From Paenalicyclobacillus mengziensis (GTDB lineage: Bacteria > Bacillota > Bacilli > Alicyclobacillales > Alicyclobacillaceae), in assembly GCF_017298635.1 (NCBI RefSeq), contig NZ_CP071182.1, positions 3,634,001-3,698,000 of the forward strand: a stretch of DNA of 64,000 nt, in the 5' to 3' direction. A program made the position numbers and the translations under genes. Below the pieces are notes generated by a model, which was not told where the DNA came from, searched no databases, and worked only from the letters and a program-made list of their open reading frames with translations. Below, one piece after another: positions 40,125 to 49,068 of this stretch. Within the stretch, counting starts at the first letter, position 1. The number at the start of each line of letters is the position of its first letter.

Positions 40125-40246
40125 ACTTACACCTCGACTCTATGATGAGCTTTACCCAGTTCAGATAAAGCTATGCCATAGCAAACACCGCTTGGTTCTG
40201 TGTACGGTGCGATTTTATGCAAGAGTAACACATCTTATTGAGAGAC

Positions 40247-40279
40247 ATGAAGAGCCATCCCCTCAAGATGGCTCTTCAT
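40247..40279 (-). terminator. Hairpin between uppP and pstB
   Basis: Perfect 13-bp stem ATGAAGAGCCATC/GATGGCTCTTCAT with a 7-nt loop, just past the uppP stop on the minus strand. The following T content is low, so partial read-through into pstB is possible. Confidence 0.65.
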
Positions 40280-40290
40280 CCGACCAGTAC

Positions 40291-41124
40291 TCAGAAATGA
40301 ATTCCAGTACCTGCCATGACTGCGACAACAGCGCCGACAACGATGCAGTACACGGCAAACGGACGCAGTGCATTCGTCAAATTACCGCGAAAATAACGCA
40401 TCAAGAAGAGCGTGCTGAGGAACGCGAGAATTCCCGTCAGCAGCCCACCAATCAACCCGAAGTGCAGGATTTGCGTTGCATGAGAGTGAATCGCTTTTGG
40501 TACCTCAAGAATCCCTGCTCCTGCTATGACTGGTGTTGCCAATAAAAACGAGAACTGTGCCGCATCTTCGTAGCTGAGACCAACAGCGAGCCCGGCGGTC
40601 ATTGTGATACCGGACCGCGAAAAACCAGGAATCAAAGCGAACACTTGAATCAGACCAATGAAGAAACTCTGCAAGTAGCCGACTCTTGAGAGGGAAGTGG
40701 TTTGATAGTGCCTCTTGCGCAGACGGTCTGCAAGCAGGAGGATGAAACCATTAACAACCAAAAAGATAGCGGCCGACAATGCGGAAGGAAACAGTGCGCG
40801 AAATTTGTGTTCAAACACCTTGCCCACAACGGCTGCAGGAATCGTCGCAACGATAATCAAGAGCAGCAATCTCTTTTCGGCAGCTCGTCCTGACTGAAAC
40901 AAGGCCCCAATCAAGCGAACCCAATCGCGCCAGAAATAGATGAGAAGAGCAAGAGCAGTTCCGAGGTGCAGCATGACCACAAACGGCAGAAATTGACTAT
41001 TTTGCGACACATTTACCCAACCCGCAAGATAGGGCAGGATGACTGCATGTCCTACGCTGCTGATGGGAAACAGCTCTGTTATGCCCTGTACGATTGCATA
41101 AACAATGGTTTGAACCCAACTCAT
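40291..41124 (-). CDS. uppP: Undecaprenyl-diphosphatase UppP (BacA)
   Basis: Integral membrane phosphatase that converts undecaprenyl diphosphate to the monophosphate carrier for wall and teichoic acid synthesis; releases phosphate outside the membrane. 277 residues, about eight helices. Family motifs: QGITELFPISSVGHAVIL (catalytic Glu/His region) and PGFSRSGITMTAGL (Arg). Located upstream of pstB-phoU-phoR, with a five-repeat Pho box and a second promoter in front. Confidence 0.95.
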   Translation of the reverse strand: MSWVQTIVYAIVQGITELFPISSVGHAVILPYLAGWVNVSQNSQFLPFVVMLHLGTALALLIYFWRDWVRLIGALFQSGRAAEKRLLLLIIVATIPAAVVGKVFEHKFRALFPSALSAAIFLVVNGFILLLADRLRKRHYQTTSLSRVGYLQSFFIGLIQVFALIPGFSRSGITMTAGLAVGLSYEDAAQFSFLLATPVIAGAGILEVPKAIHSHATQILHFGLIGGLLTGILAFLSTLFLMRYFRGNLTNALRPFAVYCIVVGAVVAVMAGTGIHF

Positions 41125-41186
41125 AAGTTTTCGGTCATCCTTCCGCTTGTCACCTTATGGAGTCATTTGCGTACGTTTCATTGGCA

Positions 41187-41216
41187 AATATCCCAGTTCA
41201 GCCACTTCGTTGTCAA
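41187..41216 (-). promoter_or_regulatory. Proximal sigma-A promoter of uppP
   Basis: TTGACA (41216-41211), 18-nt spacer, GATATT (41192-41187) on the minus strand, giving a leader of about 55 nt. It would allow basal uppP expression independent of PhoP. Confidence 0.55.
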
Positions 41217-41308
41217 GTCCCTGTGGCAAGGTGTCTTGCTCAGACACCCCTGAAGAAAGTCGATTCGAGCGTCGCTGTCTCAAAGCCACATTTGCGACTC
41301 TGCATTTC

Positions 41309-41373
41309 ATCCTACCGAACCTGTGTAAAGATTGTGTAAAAATACTGTAAAGATCGTTTTAATCGTTTGTAAA
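41309..41373 (-). promoter_or_regulatory. Five-repeat PhoP box upstream of uppP
   Basis: On the minus strand TTTACA, TTAAAA, TTTACA, TTTACA, TTTACA start at exact 11-bp steps (41373, 41362, 41351, 41340, 41329). Nine bp past the last repeat is TAGGAT (41314-41309), the same 9-bp distance seen in the pstS promoter. The distance to uppP is about 185 nt. Orientation fits uppP, not the plus-strand gene. Confidence 0.82.
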
Positions 41374-41418
41374 AAACTTTTTATTTTACGCAAATCACGA
41401 AAACAACACGGAGAGTCG

Positions 41419-41520
41419 ATGCGCGATACAATGAAGATGTCCGGATTCATGGCGAAGATGTCCGGATTCATGGCGAAGATGCCGGGATTCACCGGCTGTA
41501 TCCGTTTGTTATATGCATAG
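41419..41520 (+). CDS. Possible 33-residue peptide with heptad repeats
   Basis: ATG 41419 follows CGGAGAGTCG. The product repeats MSGFMAK and ends in GCIRLLYA. It is encoded by a 21-bp tandem repeat and may only be a by-product of that repeat. It lies 56 nt ahead of the GNAT/synthetase gene. Confidence 0.3.
   Translation: MRDTMKMSGFMAKMSGFMAKMPGFTGCIRLLYA
41434..41495. repeat. 21-bp tandem repeat
   Basis: Two exact copies and one diverged copy of AAGATGTCCGGATTCATGGC plus G in the leader of the GNAT/synthetase gene. Confidence 0.9.
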
Positions 41521-41576
41521 CCGTTGAGGCTGTGGAGGCACGACAAGCAGGGAATAAAAGAAAGGGAGCGGTAGAC

Positions 41577-44081
41577 ATGTCAAGGGTCATTCTCCGTGAT
41601 GGCAAGGTCGCTGAAATTCGAAGAGCACACGATAATGACAGAGACCGGCGACTTGTTCGCGAACTGTTTGCGAACGCCTCTCCTGAGAGCCTGTACTATC
41701 GCTTTTTTCATATGATTCGTGAAGTCAGTGACGATGTCCTGAAAACGATGCTCACAGACGATGGACACACCGCCCTGTCACTCATCTGCCTAGCAGGTGG
41801 AAAAGCCATTGGAATTGGTACATACGTTAGACAAGATGAGGCTTGTGCGGAAGTCGCGTTGTTGGTCGACGATAGGCTTCAGGGGCGAGGGATTGGAACG
41901 CTTTTGTTGGAGCAACTAGCACAAGTCGCCTGGCAGTATGGAATTCGTCGCTTTGAAGCGACGGTCCTTAGTGACAATCAAAAGATGCTAACCGTGTTCC
42001 ATGCGAGCGGATTCGAGAGCTCACGACGGCGAACATCTGATGTGTACGAACTGACGCTGCCGCTCGCAGAAACCGAACGCACGCGAGCACTTCAGGACAC
42101 TCGGGAGAAGATGGCTACAGCTGCTTCTCTGATGCCATTCTTTCAACCAAAGACAGTTGCTGTCGTTGGGGCTTCACGAGACCCGAGGCGTCTTGGACAT
42201 CTTTTGTTTCGGCACATCCTTGACGGCGAATTCGGCGGAACTGTGTATCCCGTCAATCCCAGTGCAGGGTCTGTCGCTGGTGTCCACGCCTACCCAGACC
42301 TGGTAAATGTTCCTGAAGCCGTCGATTTGGCGATTGTTGTCGTACCTGCGTGGCAGATTCAGAGCGTAATTGAAGATTGCATCCGTGCAGGAGTGCGGGC
42401 CGTCGTGATTACATCCGCAGGGTTCAGCGAGTCTGGCCCGGAAGGACTTGCCCTTGAACAGTCCGTCTTAGAACGGCTGCGAGGTGCCGGTGTCCGTTTA
42501 ATTGGCCCAAACTGCCTTGGGCTCGTGGCGACAGCTCCTGAGATTCAATTTAACGGCAGCTTTGCTCCATCGATGCCATTGTTTGGAAGCATGGCTATTG
42601 CCAGCCAGTCAGGAGCACTTGGCATCGCCATTCTCGACGCAGTGAGTCGAAGCGGAATCGGCGTGTCGAGCTTTTGCAGCACCGGCAACAAAGCCGATGT
42701 GTCCAGTAACGACCTTCTATTGTACTGGGAGGACGATGTCCAGACACGAATGATTGCACTGTACCTGGAGTCATTTGGAAATCCTCGTAAATTCAGCCGA
42801 ATTGCGCGTCGGGTGACACGTAAAAAACCAGTACTTGTCGTCAAGGGTGCACGTACAGCGGAAGGAATCCAGGTTTCAAGAGCCCGTACAGCAGCATTGT
42901 CGGGACAGGACATTACCGTAGAGGCCCTGTTCCGACAAACAGGTATCATTCGGCTAGACAACCTACAGGAAGTATTTGACGTTGCGCTGTTCCTAAATTT
43001 CGCCCCGCTACTGCGAGGTAAACGCATCGCCGTTGTCACCAATACAGCCGGTGGAGCGGTAATGACCGCGGATGCACTTGGAAGATTGGGCCTGGAATTT
43101 GTGGGGCCGCCAATCGATCTCGGGTTCGAAGCACTTCCGCAAGGCTATCGGGAAGTACTCCCGCACGTTCTGCGTGACCCGAATGTCGACGGTGTCATGG
43201 TATTGTTCAGTCCAGTCGGATTGTCCGAAGAAGACGCCGTATCTGCAGCCGTTGTGGAAGCCGTAGAAAGTGTACGGGCCGAGTGGACGGCTGCTGGCGA
43301 ACCAGAAAAGCCGGTGGTGGCGAACTTCCTGACCACTGGCGAGTCTCGCATTCGCACTATCGGTACAGACAATTGCACAATCCCCGTGTACCCCTACCCT
43401 GAGCAAGCAGCTCTGTCACTCGCCAAAGTTGCTGAGTACGCGGATTACCTGCAGAACCCGCCTGGTCACATTCCCGATATCGAGGGACTCGATTGCAACG
43501 AAGCGAGGTCGCTTATTCGATTGTGGCTAGAATTAACCAACAGTGCTGTTGACCTTGTGACAAAGTTGCCTGCGAGACAGTGTCTGGATGTCATGAACGT
43601 CATTGGCATGCCGATAGCAGAATCAACCCAACCAATATCCGATGACGGTTTTTCTGGCCAGGAAGATTTTTGTATTCACATTCGTGTTACGTCGCACCCT
43701 TTGTTTGGTCCGACCCTTCACGCGCACTTGGACACTCCGTTAAACCCGCAACAAGGAGCGTTTTGTGATGTGACAATGTACCCTGACGAATGGTCCAACA
43801 CGTCTGCGTTTCTCGCTCGTGAGGCGCGCTCCACAAAACTGATACCGTTGACGGATGTAGATGCCGCAGATTGCGTCCTGCAGGTGTTTACACGCACCAC
43901 ACAGGATGAACCACTGCAAAATTTCTCACAGTATCACGCATCATTGGTCGAGGGGATGCTGCGCTTGTCCCGATTGGTCGATGAAGTACCAGAGATTCAC
44001 AGCTTGTCACTGCAAATGGAAGGATTCGGAGGAAAGTTACAGGTTCGTCAATGTGACATGGAGGTACATCTGCCAGCCTGA
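41577..44081 (+). CDS. GNAT acetyltransferase fused to NDP-forming acyl-CoA synthetase (Pat-like)
   Basis: 834 residues. Residues 1-165 form a GNAT domain with the acetyl-CoA loop RLQGRGIGTLLLEQL. Then comes a CoA-binding/succinyl-CoA-synthetase-like region: VAVVGASRDPRRLGHLLFRHI, SAGFSESG, GPNCLGL, SQSGALGIAILD, STGNKADVSSNDLL. The C-terminal part, where ATP-grasp is expected, is short and lacks clear motifs. In E. coli PatZ (lysine acetyltransferase acting on acetyl-CoA synthetase) GNAT is C-terminal; this N-terminal order is known from actinobacterial enzymes. A protein-acetylation role is inferred. ATG 41577 follows GGGAGCGG; an upstream ATG at 41532 has no site. Confidence 0.88.
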   Translation: MSRVILRDGKVAEIRRAHDNDRDRRLVRELFANASPESLYYRFFHMIREVSDDVLKTMLTDDGHTALSLICLAGGKAIGIGTYVRQDEACAEVALLVDDRLQGRGIGTLLLEQLAQVAWQYGIRRFEATVLSDNQKMLTVFHASGFESSRRRTSDVYELTLPLAETERTRALQDTREKMATAASLMPFFQPKTVAVVGASRDPRRLGHLLFRHILDGEFGGTVYPVNPSAGSVAGVHAYPDLVNVPEAVDLAIVVVPAWQIQSVIEDCIRAGVRAVVITSAGFSESGPEGLALEQSVLERLRGAGVRLIGPNCLGLVATAPEIQFNGSFAPSMPLFGSMAIASQSGALGIAILDAVSRSGIGVSSFCSTGNKADVSSNDLLLYWEDDVQTRMIALYLESFGNPRKFSRIARRVTRKKPVLVVKGARTAEGIQVSRARTAALSGQDITVEALFRQTGIIRLDNLQEVFDVALFLNFAPLLRGKRIAVVTNTAGGAVMTADALGRLGLEFVGPPIDLGFEALPQGYREVLPHVLRDPNVDGVMVLFSPVGLSEEDAVSAAVVEAVESVRAEWTAAGEPEKPVVANFLTTGESRIRTIGTDNCTIPVYPYPEQAALSLAKVAEYADYLQNPPGHIPDIEGLDCNEARSLIRLWLELTNSAVDLVTKLPARQCLDVMNVIGMPIAESTQPISDDGFSGQEDFCIHIRVTSHPLFGPTLHAHLDTPLNPQQGAFCDVTMYPDEWSNTSAFLAREARSTKLIPLTDVDAADCVLQVFTRTTQDEPLQNFSQYHASLVEGMLRLSRLVDEVPEIHSLSLQMEGFGGKLQVRQCDMEVHLPA

Positions 44082-44114
44082 CACAGGTAACGCAAGCAAG
44101 AGCGACAGTCATCA

Positions 44115-44170
44115 CAGTCATCAGGCAGGCAATCAGAGGAAGGCAATCAGAGGAAGGCAATGCAATCAGA
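44115..44170. repeat. 14-bp direct repeats
   Basis: AGGCAATCAGAGGA occurs twice head to tail and is followed by the related AGGCAATGCAATCAGAG, in the gap between the GNAT/synthetase gene and ktrA. Confidence 0.8.
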
Positions 44171-44201
44171 GAGCGACCGGCCAGCGGGCTCAGTCGCTCT
44201 C
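44169..44201. terminator. Hairpin between the GNAT/synthetase gene and ktrA
   Basis: GAGAGCGAC / GTCGCTCTC stem of 9 bp with a 15-nt loop; the ktrA stop codon lies in it. It can serve both convergent genes. Confidence 0.6.
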
Positions 44202-44924
44202 CGCAGCTTTCGCAACACGGTGCAAGGATTCGGACGACCCCAAGAGAACCACTCGGTCACCGTCTTGAACAATGTCCTTTGCAGAGACCGGAAACACCGT
44301 CTTGTTTGCCCGCAGAATGAGTAGCACCTGTACGCCGTAGCGATGTGGGAGATTCAAATTCTCTAACGACTTGCCGATAAGTTCGCCGCCAGCGTTGACC
44401 TCCATCATAAACACTTCTTCATAAAGCTCTATCATCTCAAGGATAGAGGAGCGCGTTAAGAGACGAGCCAGCCGAACACCGGAATCATGTTCGGGGTAGA
44501 CCACGTAATCAGCACCAAGCCGGTCCAATATCTTGCCGTGCGTCGCATGCGTGGCCTTCGCGACGACGTAGAGACCGAAGTCTTTGCAGTTAATGGTCGC
44601 GTGGTTCGATGCAGTTTCGTTGTCGCCAATCGCGATAATTACCGCGTCGACGTCTTTGATGCCGGCTTCAGCGAGAAATTCGCTGTCTTCTGCGTTTCCG
44701 ATGGCAGTGTGACACTGGTGTGCCAATGGCTCTAAGCATTCGGCATCTTGGTCGATGAGTAAAACGTGGTGCCCGTTGCGGATGAGTTCCTGCGCGGCTC
44801 CTGTACCAAACCGTCCTGCACCGATGATGCCAATGGTCTTCGGGTTGCGACGCCCCATGTTTGCGAGTCGACTCGCACCAAGCAACCCTAGTGGTCTGCT
44901 GTTCGCCACAGATTTTCTCCCCAT
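44190..44924 (-). CDS. ktrA: Potassium uptake regulatory subunit KtrA
   Basis: Cytosolic RCK ring protein that gates KtrB. RCK_N has the Rossmann motif IGIIGAGRFGTGAAQEL with acidic LLIDQD, binding NAD or ATP/ADP; RCK_C follows at about residue 160 (MEVNAGGELIGKSLENL), the domain that binds c-di-AMP in KtrA homologues. 244 residues; the first 20 are a basic extension. ATG 44924 has only a weak site, but the neighbouring ktrB stop is 21 nt upstream, suggesting coupling. ATG 44858 is the alternative start. Confidence 0.93.
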   Translation of the reverse strand: MGRKSVANSRPLGLLGASRLANMGRRNPKTIGIIGAGRFGTGAAQELIRNGHHVLLIDQDAECLEPLAHQCHTAIGNAEDSEFLAEAGIKDVDAVIIAIGDNETASNHATINCKDFGLYVVAKATHATHGKILDRLGADYVVYPEHDSGVRLARLLTRSSILEMIELYEEVFMMEVNAGGELIGKSLENLNLPHRYGVQVLLILRANKTVFPVSAKDIVQDGDRVVLLGSSESLHRVAKAAESD

Positions 44925-44945
44925 CTCGTCTACAAGTTAAGTGAA

Positions 44946-46262
44946 TCATCCAATGAGGATCCGTTCCGGGATCCGCTTCACTTTTGACTGACCTCTCTGT
45001 ACTAGGCTAATCAGAAGGGTTAAAATCCCGATTCGTCCTACGTACATGGTAAATATCAAAACCCATTTGACAGGTGTATTAACGATACCTGTGATACCCG
45101 TCGTAAGTCCAACTGTACCGAAAGCTGAGACCTCTTCAAACACGATTCGCATCAATCGTATCCCAGGCTCGAGAGCTGCGTCAATCATCGTGCAGCCCGT
45201 GATGACTGCGATGGCGAGCAGAAAAATGACGAGCGACCGCTGCCCCTGCTCCTGCGGGATAGACCGTTCACCAACCACGATTTCGGTGCTGCCGCGCGCC
45301 GTGGACAACGCAGTCTTAATCAGTGTGTAAAAAGTGGTGGTTTTGATACCGCCGCCCGTTGAACCAGGTGATGCACCAATGAACATCAGGATAATAAAAA
45401 TGAACCACGTAATCTCTTTCATCTTTCCGACTGAAACAGAATCAAATCCTGCAGTACGCGTCGTCACAGACATAAACCATGCATTCAGAATCTTGTCCGG
45501 CCAAGATAAGCCACGCATCGAAGCGTACGACTCGAACAGAAGGATGAAAATCGTCCCAATCACCAACAAAAACGCGGTTACCCGTAAGACGATTCGCGTA
45601 TGTAAGGATAAAATCCGAGTCCTGCGAAAATTGTACAACTCGACAAGAACAATAAAACCCAAGCCCCCAAAAATAATGAGGAGACTCGTCAGTATCAGTA
45701 CAAACGGATCATTGGTAAAGCTCTCAAGGGAGTTTCCCCAAAGGTCAAAACCTGCATTATTAAACGCAGAAATCGAATGAAACACACTGATTCCAATGGC
45801 CCTAGCCCAAGTGTAGTGGTATACAAAACGAAAATAAAGCAAAAACAACAGTGCTGCCGCACCCTCAAAAGCAAAGCTGAAGGTCAAAATCGCCTTCATC
45901 AACCGGACGACACCATGAACACCGAAATTGCGGTCTTCTGCAATCAGCATTCTGGCGCCAAGGGAGATCTTCCGCCCCATGAGCAAATAGAATGAAGTTG
46001 TCACAAAGGTAATACCCGCACCACCGACTTGAATCAGAAGGGCGATGATGGCGTCACCGAACGGCGTCCACGTGGTCGACGTCGTGACAGTTGACAACCC
46101 AGTCACGTACAGAGCGCTCGCTGACGTAAAAAACGAGTCTGTAAACGACACGGGAACATGCCGAGCAAACGGCAATTCAAGCAACAGAGCTCCCAGTAGT
46201 GCAATCCCAAAGTAACTGAGTGCAATGATGCGCGGTGGTGTTATGCGAAAACCTTTCACCAA
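44946..46262 (-). CDS. ktrB: Potassium transporter membrane subunit KtrB
   Basis: TrkH/KtrB family channel-like K+ (Na+-dependent) uptake protein, 438 residues with four M1-P-M2 repeats. Filter-type segments include SALYVTGLST, SISAFNNAGFDL, MSVTTRTAGFD and VSAFGTVGLTTG, each with the conserved Gly. GTG 46262 follows GGAGGGA. A TATAAT at 46302-46297 would start a leader of about 30 nt; no c-di-AMP riboswitch fits in that space. Confidence 0.96.
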   Translation of the reverse strand: MVKGFRITPPRIIALSYFGIALLGALLLELPFARHVPVSFTDSFFTSASALYVTGLSTVTTSTTWTPFGDAIIALLIQVGGAGITFVTTSFYLLMGRKISLGARMLIAEDRNFGVHGVVRLMKAILTFSFAFEGAAALLFLLYFRFVYHYTWARAIGISVFHSISAFNNAGFDLWGNSLESFTNDPFVLILTSLLIIFGGLGFIVLVELYNFRRTRILSLHTRIVLRVTAFLLVIGTIFILLFESYASMRGLSWPDKILNAWFMSVTTRTAGFDSVSVGKMKEITWFIFIILMFIGASPGSTGGGIKTTTFYTLIKTALSTARGSTEIVVGERSIPQEQGQRSLVIFLLAIAVITGCTMIDAALEPGIRLMRIVFEEVSAFGTVGLTTGITGIVNTPVKWVLIFTMYVGRIGILTLLISLVQRGQSKVKRIPERILIG

Positions 46263-46386
46263 ATCCCTCCGCTCACGGACTCAATGTACAACGACGATTA
46301 TACACAAACCTATGGAAATGGCCACCCCTGTTGTAGGAAGTGGCCACCGTACATAGAAAGAAAAATCCAATCACCTGTCAGGCAGT

Positions 46387-48015
46387 TTATGCACGTGTAT
46401 TCAACCTTCCGGACTCGAATTGTTCACGCAAGGTCTTTTTGGAGAACTTCCCGACACTTGTTTTGGGGATCTCGTTGATAAACACGACATCGTCCGGAAT
46501 CCACCATTTAGCGACCTTGTCTTCCAGAAACGAAAGGATGTCCTCTCGGCCGACTTTCCCCTTCGCTTCAGCTTTTAACACCACGCAGGCAAGCGGGCGT
46601 TCCTGCCACTTCTCATGTTTGATTCCGATAACTGCAGCCTCTTGGACGGCAGGATGCCCCATAATGGCGTTCTCCAGGTCTACGGACGAAATCCATTCCC
46701 CCCCGCTCTTAATAAGGTCTTTTGTTCGGTCTGTAATTTGCAGATAGCCCATCTCGTCCATCATCGCGATATCACCCGTACGAAACCATCCATCTACAAA
46801 GGCTTCTGTGGTCTTTTCCGGATTCTTGTAATACTCTTCGATAACCCACGGTCCGCGAAGGAGAAGTTCACCCATTGATTTCCCATCAAACGGCACGTCC
46901 TGTCCGTTGCTATCCACAAGCCGCATCTCAAGTCCTGGCAAAATCAACCCCGTCCTCATCCTCATGCGCATGCGGTCCTCTTGCGGCAGTGCATCAAGAG
47001 CTGATTTTGGAACGTTCGTGAAGGTGACTGGCGTGGTTTCTGTTTGGCCGTATCCTTGATAAAGCCTCACTCCGAGTTCTTCTTGGTACGCTTTAGTGAG
47101 AGACAACGGCAGCGCCGACCCGCCGGACATCAATACCCGTATAGAGCTAAAGTCGTACTTGCCAGGATTCGTACGCATCTCTTGAAGAATGCCCATCCAG
47201 ATGGTCGGAACACCAGCGCTGAACGTCACACGTTCTTTGTGAATCAGCTCACAGAAATCTTTGGGTGTCGGGCGAGCACCTGGATAGACCTGTTTTGCAC
47301 CAACCCAAGTGTCAGAGTACGGCCTCCCCCACGCGTTGACGTGAAACATCGGGACAATCGGCATGGTCACGTCCCGCTCATCAACACCAAGCTCCCCAAC
47401 CAAAGAAGTAAGGCAATGAAGGTACAACCCACGGTGAGTATAGACGACACCCTTTGGATTTCCGGTTGTGGCCGACGTATACCCAATGATAGCCGGAGTC
47501 CACTCGTCAAACTCCGGAAACTTGTAGTCGGGTGACTCGTTTTGAATCAGTGCTTCATAAGACACTGCATTCTTCAGTTTGGTTGTGGGCAGATCCGACT
47601 TGTCTGTCATAATCACGTATTGTTCCACGGTCGGCAGTTCGTCCGCCAAGTCTTCAATGACGGGTACGAGGTCCTCGTCGACAAACAGAACGCGGTCTTC
47701 TGCATGATTGATGGTGTACACCAATTGCTCCCGAAACAAACGAATGTTAATGGTGTGTAAAACACGTTCGGTGCATGGCACGGCAAAGTACAACTCGAGG
47801 TGACGGTGATTGTTCCATGCAAAAGACCCGACGCGTTCCCCAGCCTGAATGCCCAGTTTGTCCAAAGCATGGGCAAGCTTTGCAACTCTGTGATTCAAGT
47901 CACGGTAGGTGTATCGAAAAACCCCGGAGTAGTCCCGAGAAACAATTTCTTTCTCAGGGTACACTGTACTTGCCCGGTAGAGAACTGACTTCAGCAGCAA
48001 CGGATAATGCATCAT
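46387..48015 (-). CDS. AMP-forming medium/long-chain acyl-CoA ligase
   Basis: 542-residue ANL-superfamily enzyme that activates fatty acids through an acyl-AMP. Motifs: P-loop YTSATTGNPKGVVYTHRG, GYGQTETTP, WFRTGDIA, DRTKDLIKSGGEWIS and the catalytic Lys in KTSVGKFSKK. The chain length cannot be told from the sequence. It starts at ATG 48015 or 48012 after GGGAG. It stands alone; no beta-oxidation gene is near, although fixABCX lies 4 kb away. Confidence 0.92.
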   Translation of the reverse strand: MMHYPLLLKSVLYRASTVYPEKEIVSRDYSGVFRYTYRDLNHRVAKLAHALDKLGIQAGERVGSFAWNNHRHLELYFAVPCTERVLHTINIRLFREQLVYTINHAEDRVLFVDEDLVPVIEDLADELPTVEQYVIMTDKSDLPTTKLKNAVSYEALIQNESPDYKFPEFDEWTPAIIGYTSATTGNPKGVVYTHRGLYLHCLTSLVGELGVDERDVTMPIVPMFHVNAWGRPYSDTWVGAKQVYPGARPTPKDFCELIHKERVTFSAGVPTIWMGILQEMRTNPGKYDFSSIRVLMSGGSALPLSLTKAYQEELGVRLYQGYGQTETTPVTFTNVPKSALDALPQEDRMRMRMRTGLILPGLEMRLVDSNGQDVPFDGKSMGELLLRGPWVIEEYYKNPEKTTEAFVDGWFRTGDIAMMDEMGYLQITDRTKDLIKSGGEWISSVDLENAIMGHPAVQEAAVIGIKHEKWQERPLACVVLKAEAKGKVGREDILSFLEDKVAKWWIPDDVVFINEIPKTSVGKFSKKTLREQFESGRLNTRA

Positions 48016-48483
48016 TACTTATCGCGCTCCCTTCATTTTTTCTCGGACCTGTTCATTGCTTTTCAATCTATCATGAATGTTCTTATTATTCGAGATACCT
48101 TTAAGCTATAACGCACAAGAAAGCGCTGTCAATACAACTTTGTGAATTCCGGAGAGAAAACACCCCCGTACTATTTCCCGTGTAACGAACTGTATCCGCC
48201 ATACGTAGGCGTGTGGTATCGTGAAGCAAGCGGAAATACACCGACCAGGACGGGCAGAAGACAAGACCTCATTTGCCACCCACAATGTGGTTGAACTTCT
48301 GATTGATTTGCAGTTTCTCATCAGTTTCTAATTTCCTAACCACTTCTGATGGTACAGTCGGACTACAATCGTTAGTCGCTTAAAATCTTACGTCTTTATT
48401 GCGTACAACATATGATAAGCACATACGACAGAAGCAACCTGCCGTATCCATCATTCGGGTATTTCCAAAGGTCGGTGAAAACA
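48016..48483. other. Divergent intergenic region
   Basis: 468 nt between the acyl-CoA ligase and the pseudo-DHp membrane protein. A weak plus-strand promoter is possible (TTACGT 48388-48393, 17 nt, TATGAT 48411-48416). No RNA gene or convincing coding frame was seen. Confidence 0.4.
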
Positions 48484-49068
48484 ATGGCGAAGCGCATGAT
48501 TCATAACCCTGTCAACTTGAGAAGTCGATTGTCGACTCTCGATGGTACTCTCGTCGAATGGATATGGTCTCACATGAATCTGCTGACCGCCGTTGCGACG
48601 CTAGCTATCTGCACCTGGGCTGTCACGAATGACAGAGTAGAAATCACTGCTGGTATCTTTGTCGTTGGCGCACTTGGGTACTTCCTTGGGCTTATTGTTG
48701 GTCTTGGATTTGGCTTCATATTTTTCACTGTCAACATGCTTTCCGTACCCTTTACAGGAAACGACGTAACAGCAGCCATGTTGGGGTTTGTCGGCTACTG
48801 CGTGGCTTCTTGGCTCGGATATCAACACAGCGAGGAAAAACAGATGGAGCAAGAGCGGGCCAAGCAAACTCATCCAGACCAGGTACTTCCGTGGGATATG
48901 GTAAACGAAGTTCGAACGTCACTTGCTGCAGTCCGCTATTTGTTATTCCCAATGCATGATACTCCGGATCAAAAACTGGACCTTGCGACAAAAGAGTTGT
49001 CGAGACTCGAAAGTCTTTTTAACGAGTTTGAAAAAGAAAACCAGAAGACCATTAAAAAGGGACCGTAA
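48484..49068 (+). CDS. Membrane protein with a histidine-kinase-like helix lacking the His
   Basis: 194 residues: basic tail, three to four membrane helices (about 30-115, including ALGYFLGLIVGLGFGFIFF), then a soluble part WDMVNEVRTSLAAVRYLLF ... ATKELSRLESLFNEFEKE. This part looks like a DHp (HisKA) hairpin: NEVRTSLAAVR aligns with HELRTPLTAIR, so Asn replaces the phosphorylated His. There is no ATPase domain. No family name is known to me. It lies beside an NreBC-like system but convergent to the regulator gene. ATG 48484 is a compromise (GGTGA upstream); ATG 48412 is in frame without a site. Confidence 0.65.
   Translation: MAKRMIHNPVNLRSRLSTLDGTLVEWIWSHMNLLTAVATLAICTWAVTNDRVEITAGIFVVGALGYFLGLIVGLGFGFIFFTVNMLSVPFTGNDVTAAMLGFVGYCVASWLGYQHSEEKQMEQERAKQTHPDQVLPWDMVNEVRTSLAAVRYLLFPMHDTPDQKLDLATKELSRLESLFNEFEKENQKTIKKGP

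Noticed and set aside
46263..46386. c-di-AMP (ydaO) riboswitch before ktrB
   Set aside because: The predicted leader is only about 30 nt and no ydaO core was found.
46387..48015. Defective acyl-CoA ligase because of Ala in the P-loop (TSATTGNPKG)
   Set aside because: To my knowledge this Ala variant is common in Firmicute acyl-CoA ligases and all other motifs are intact.
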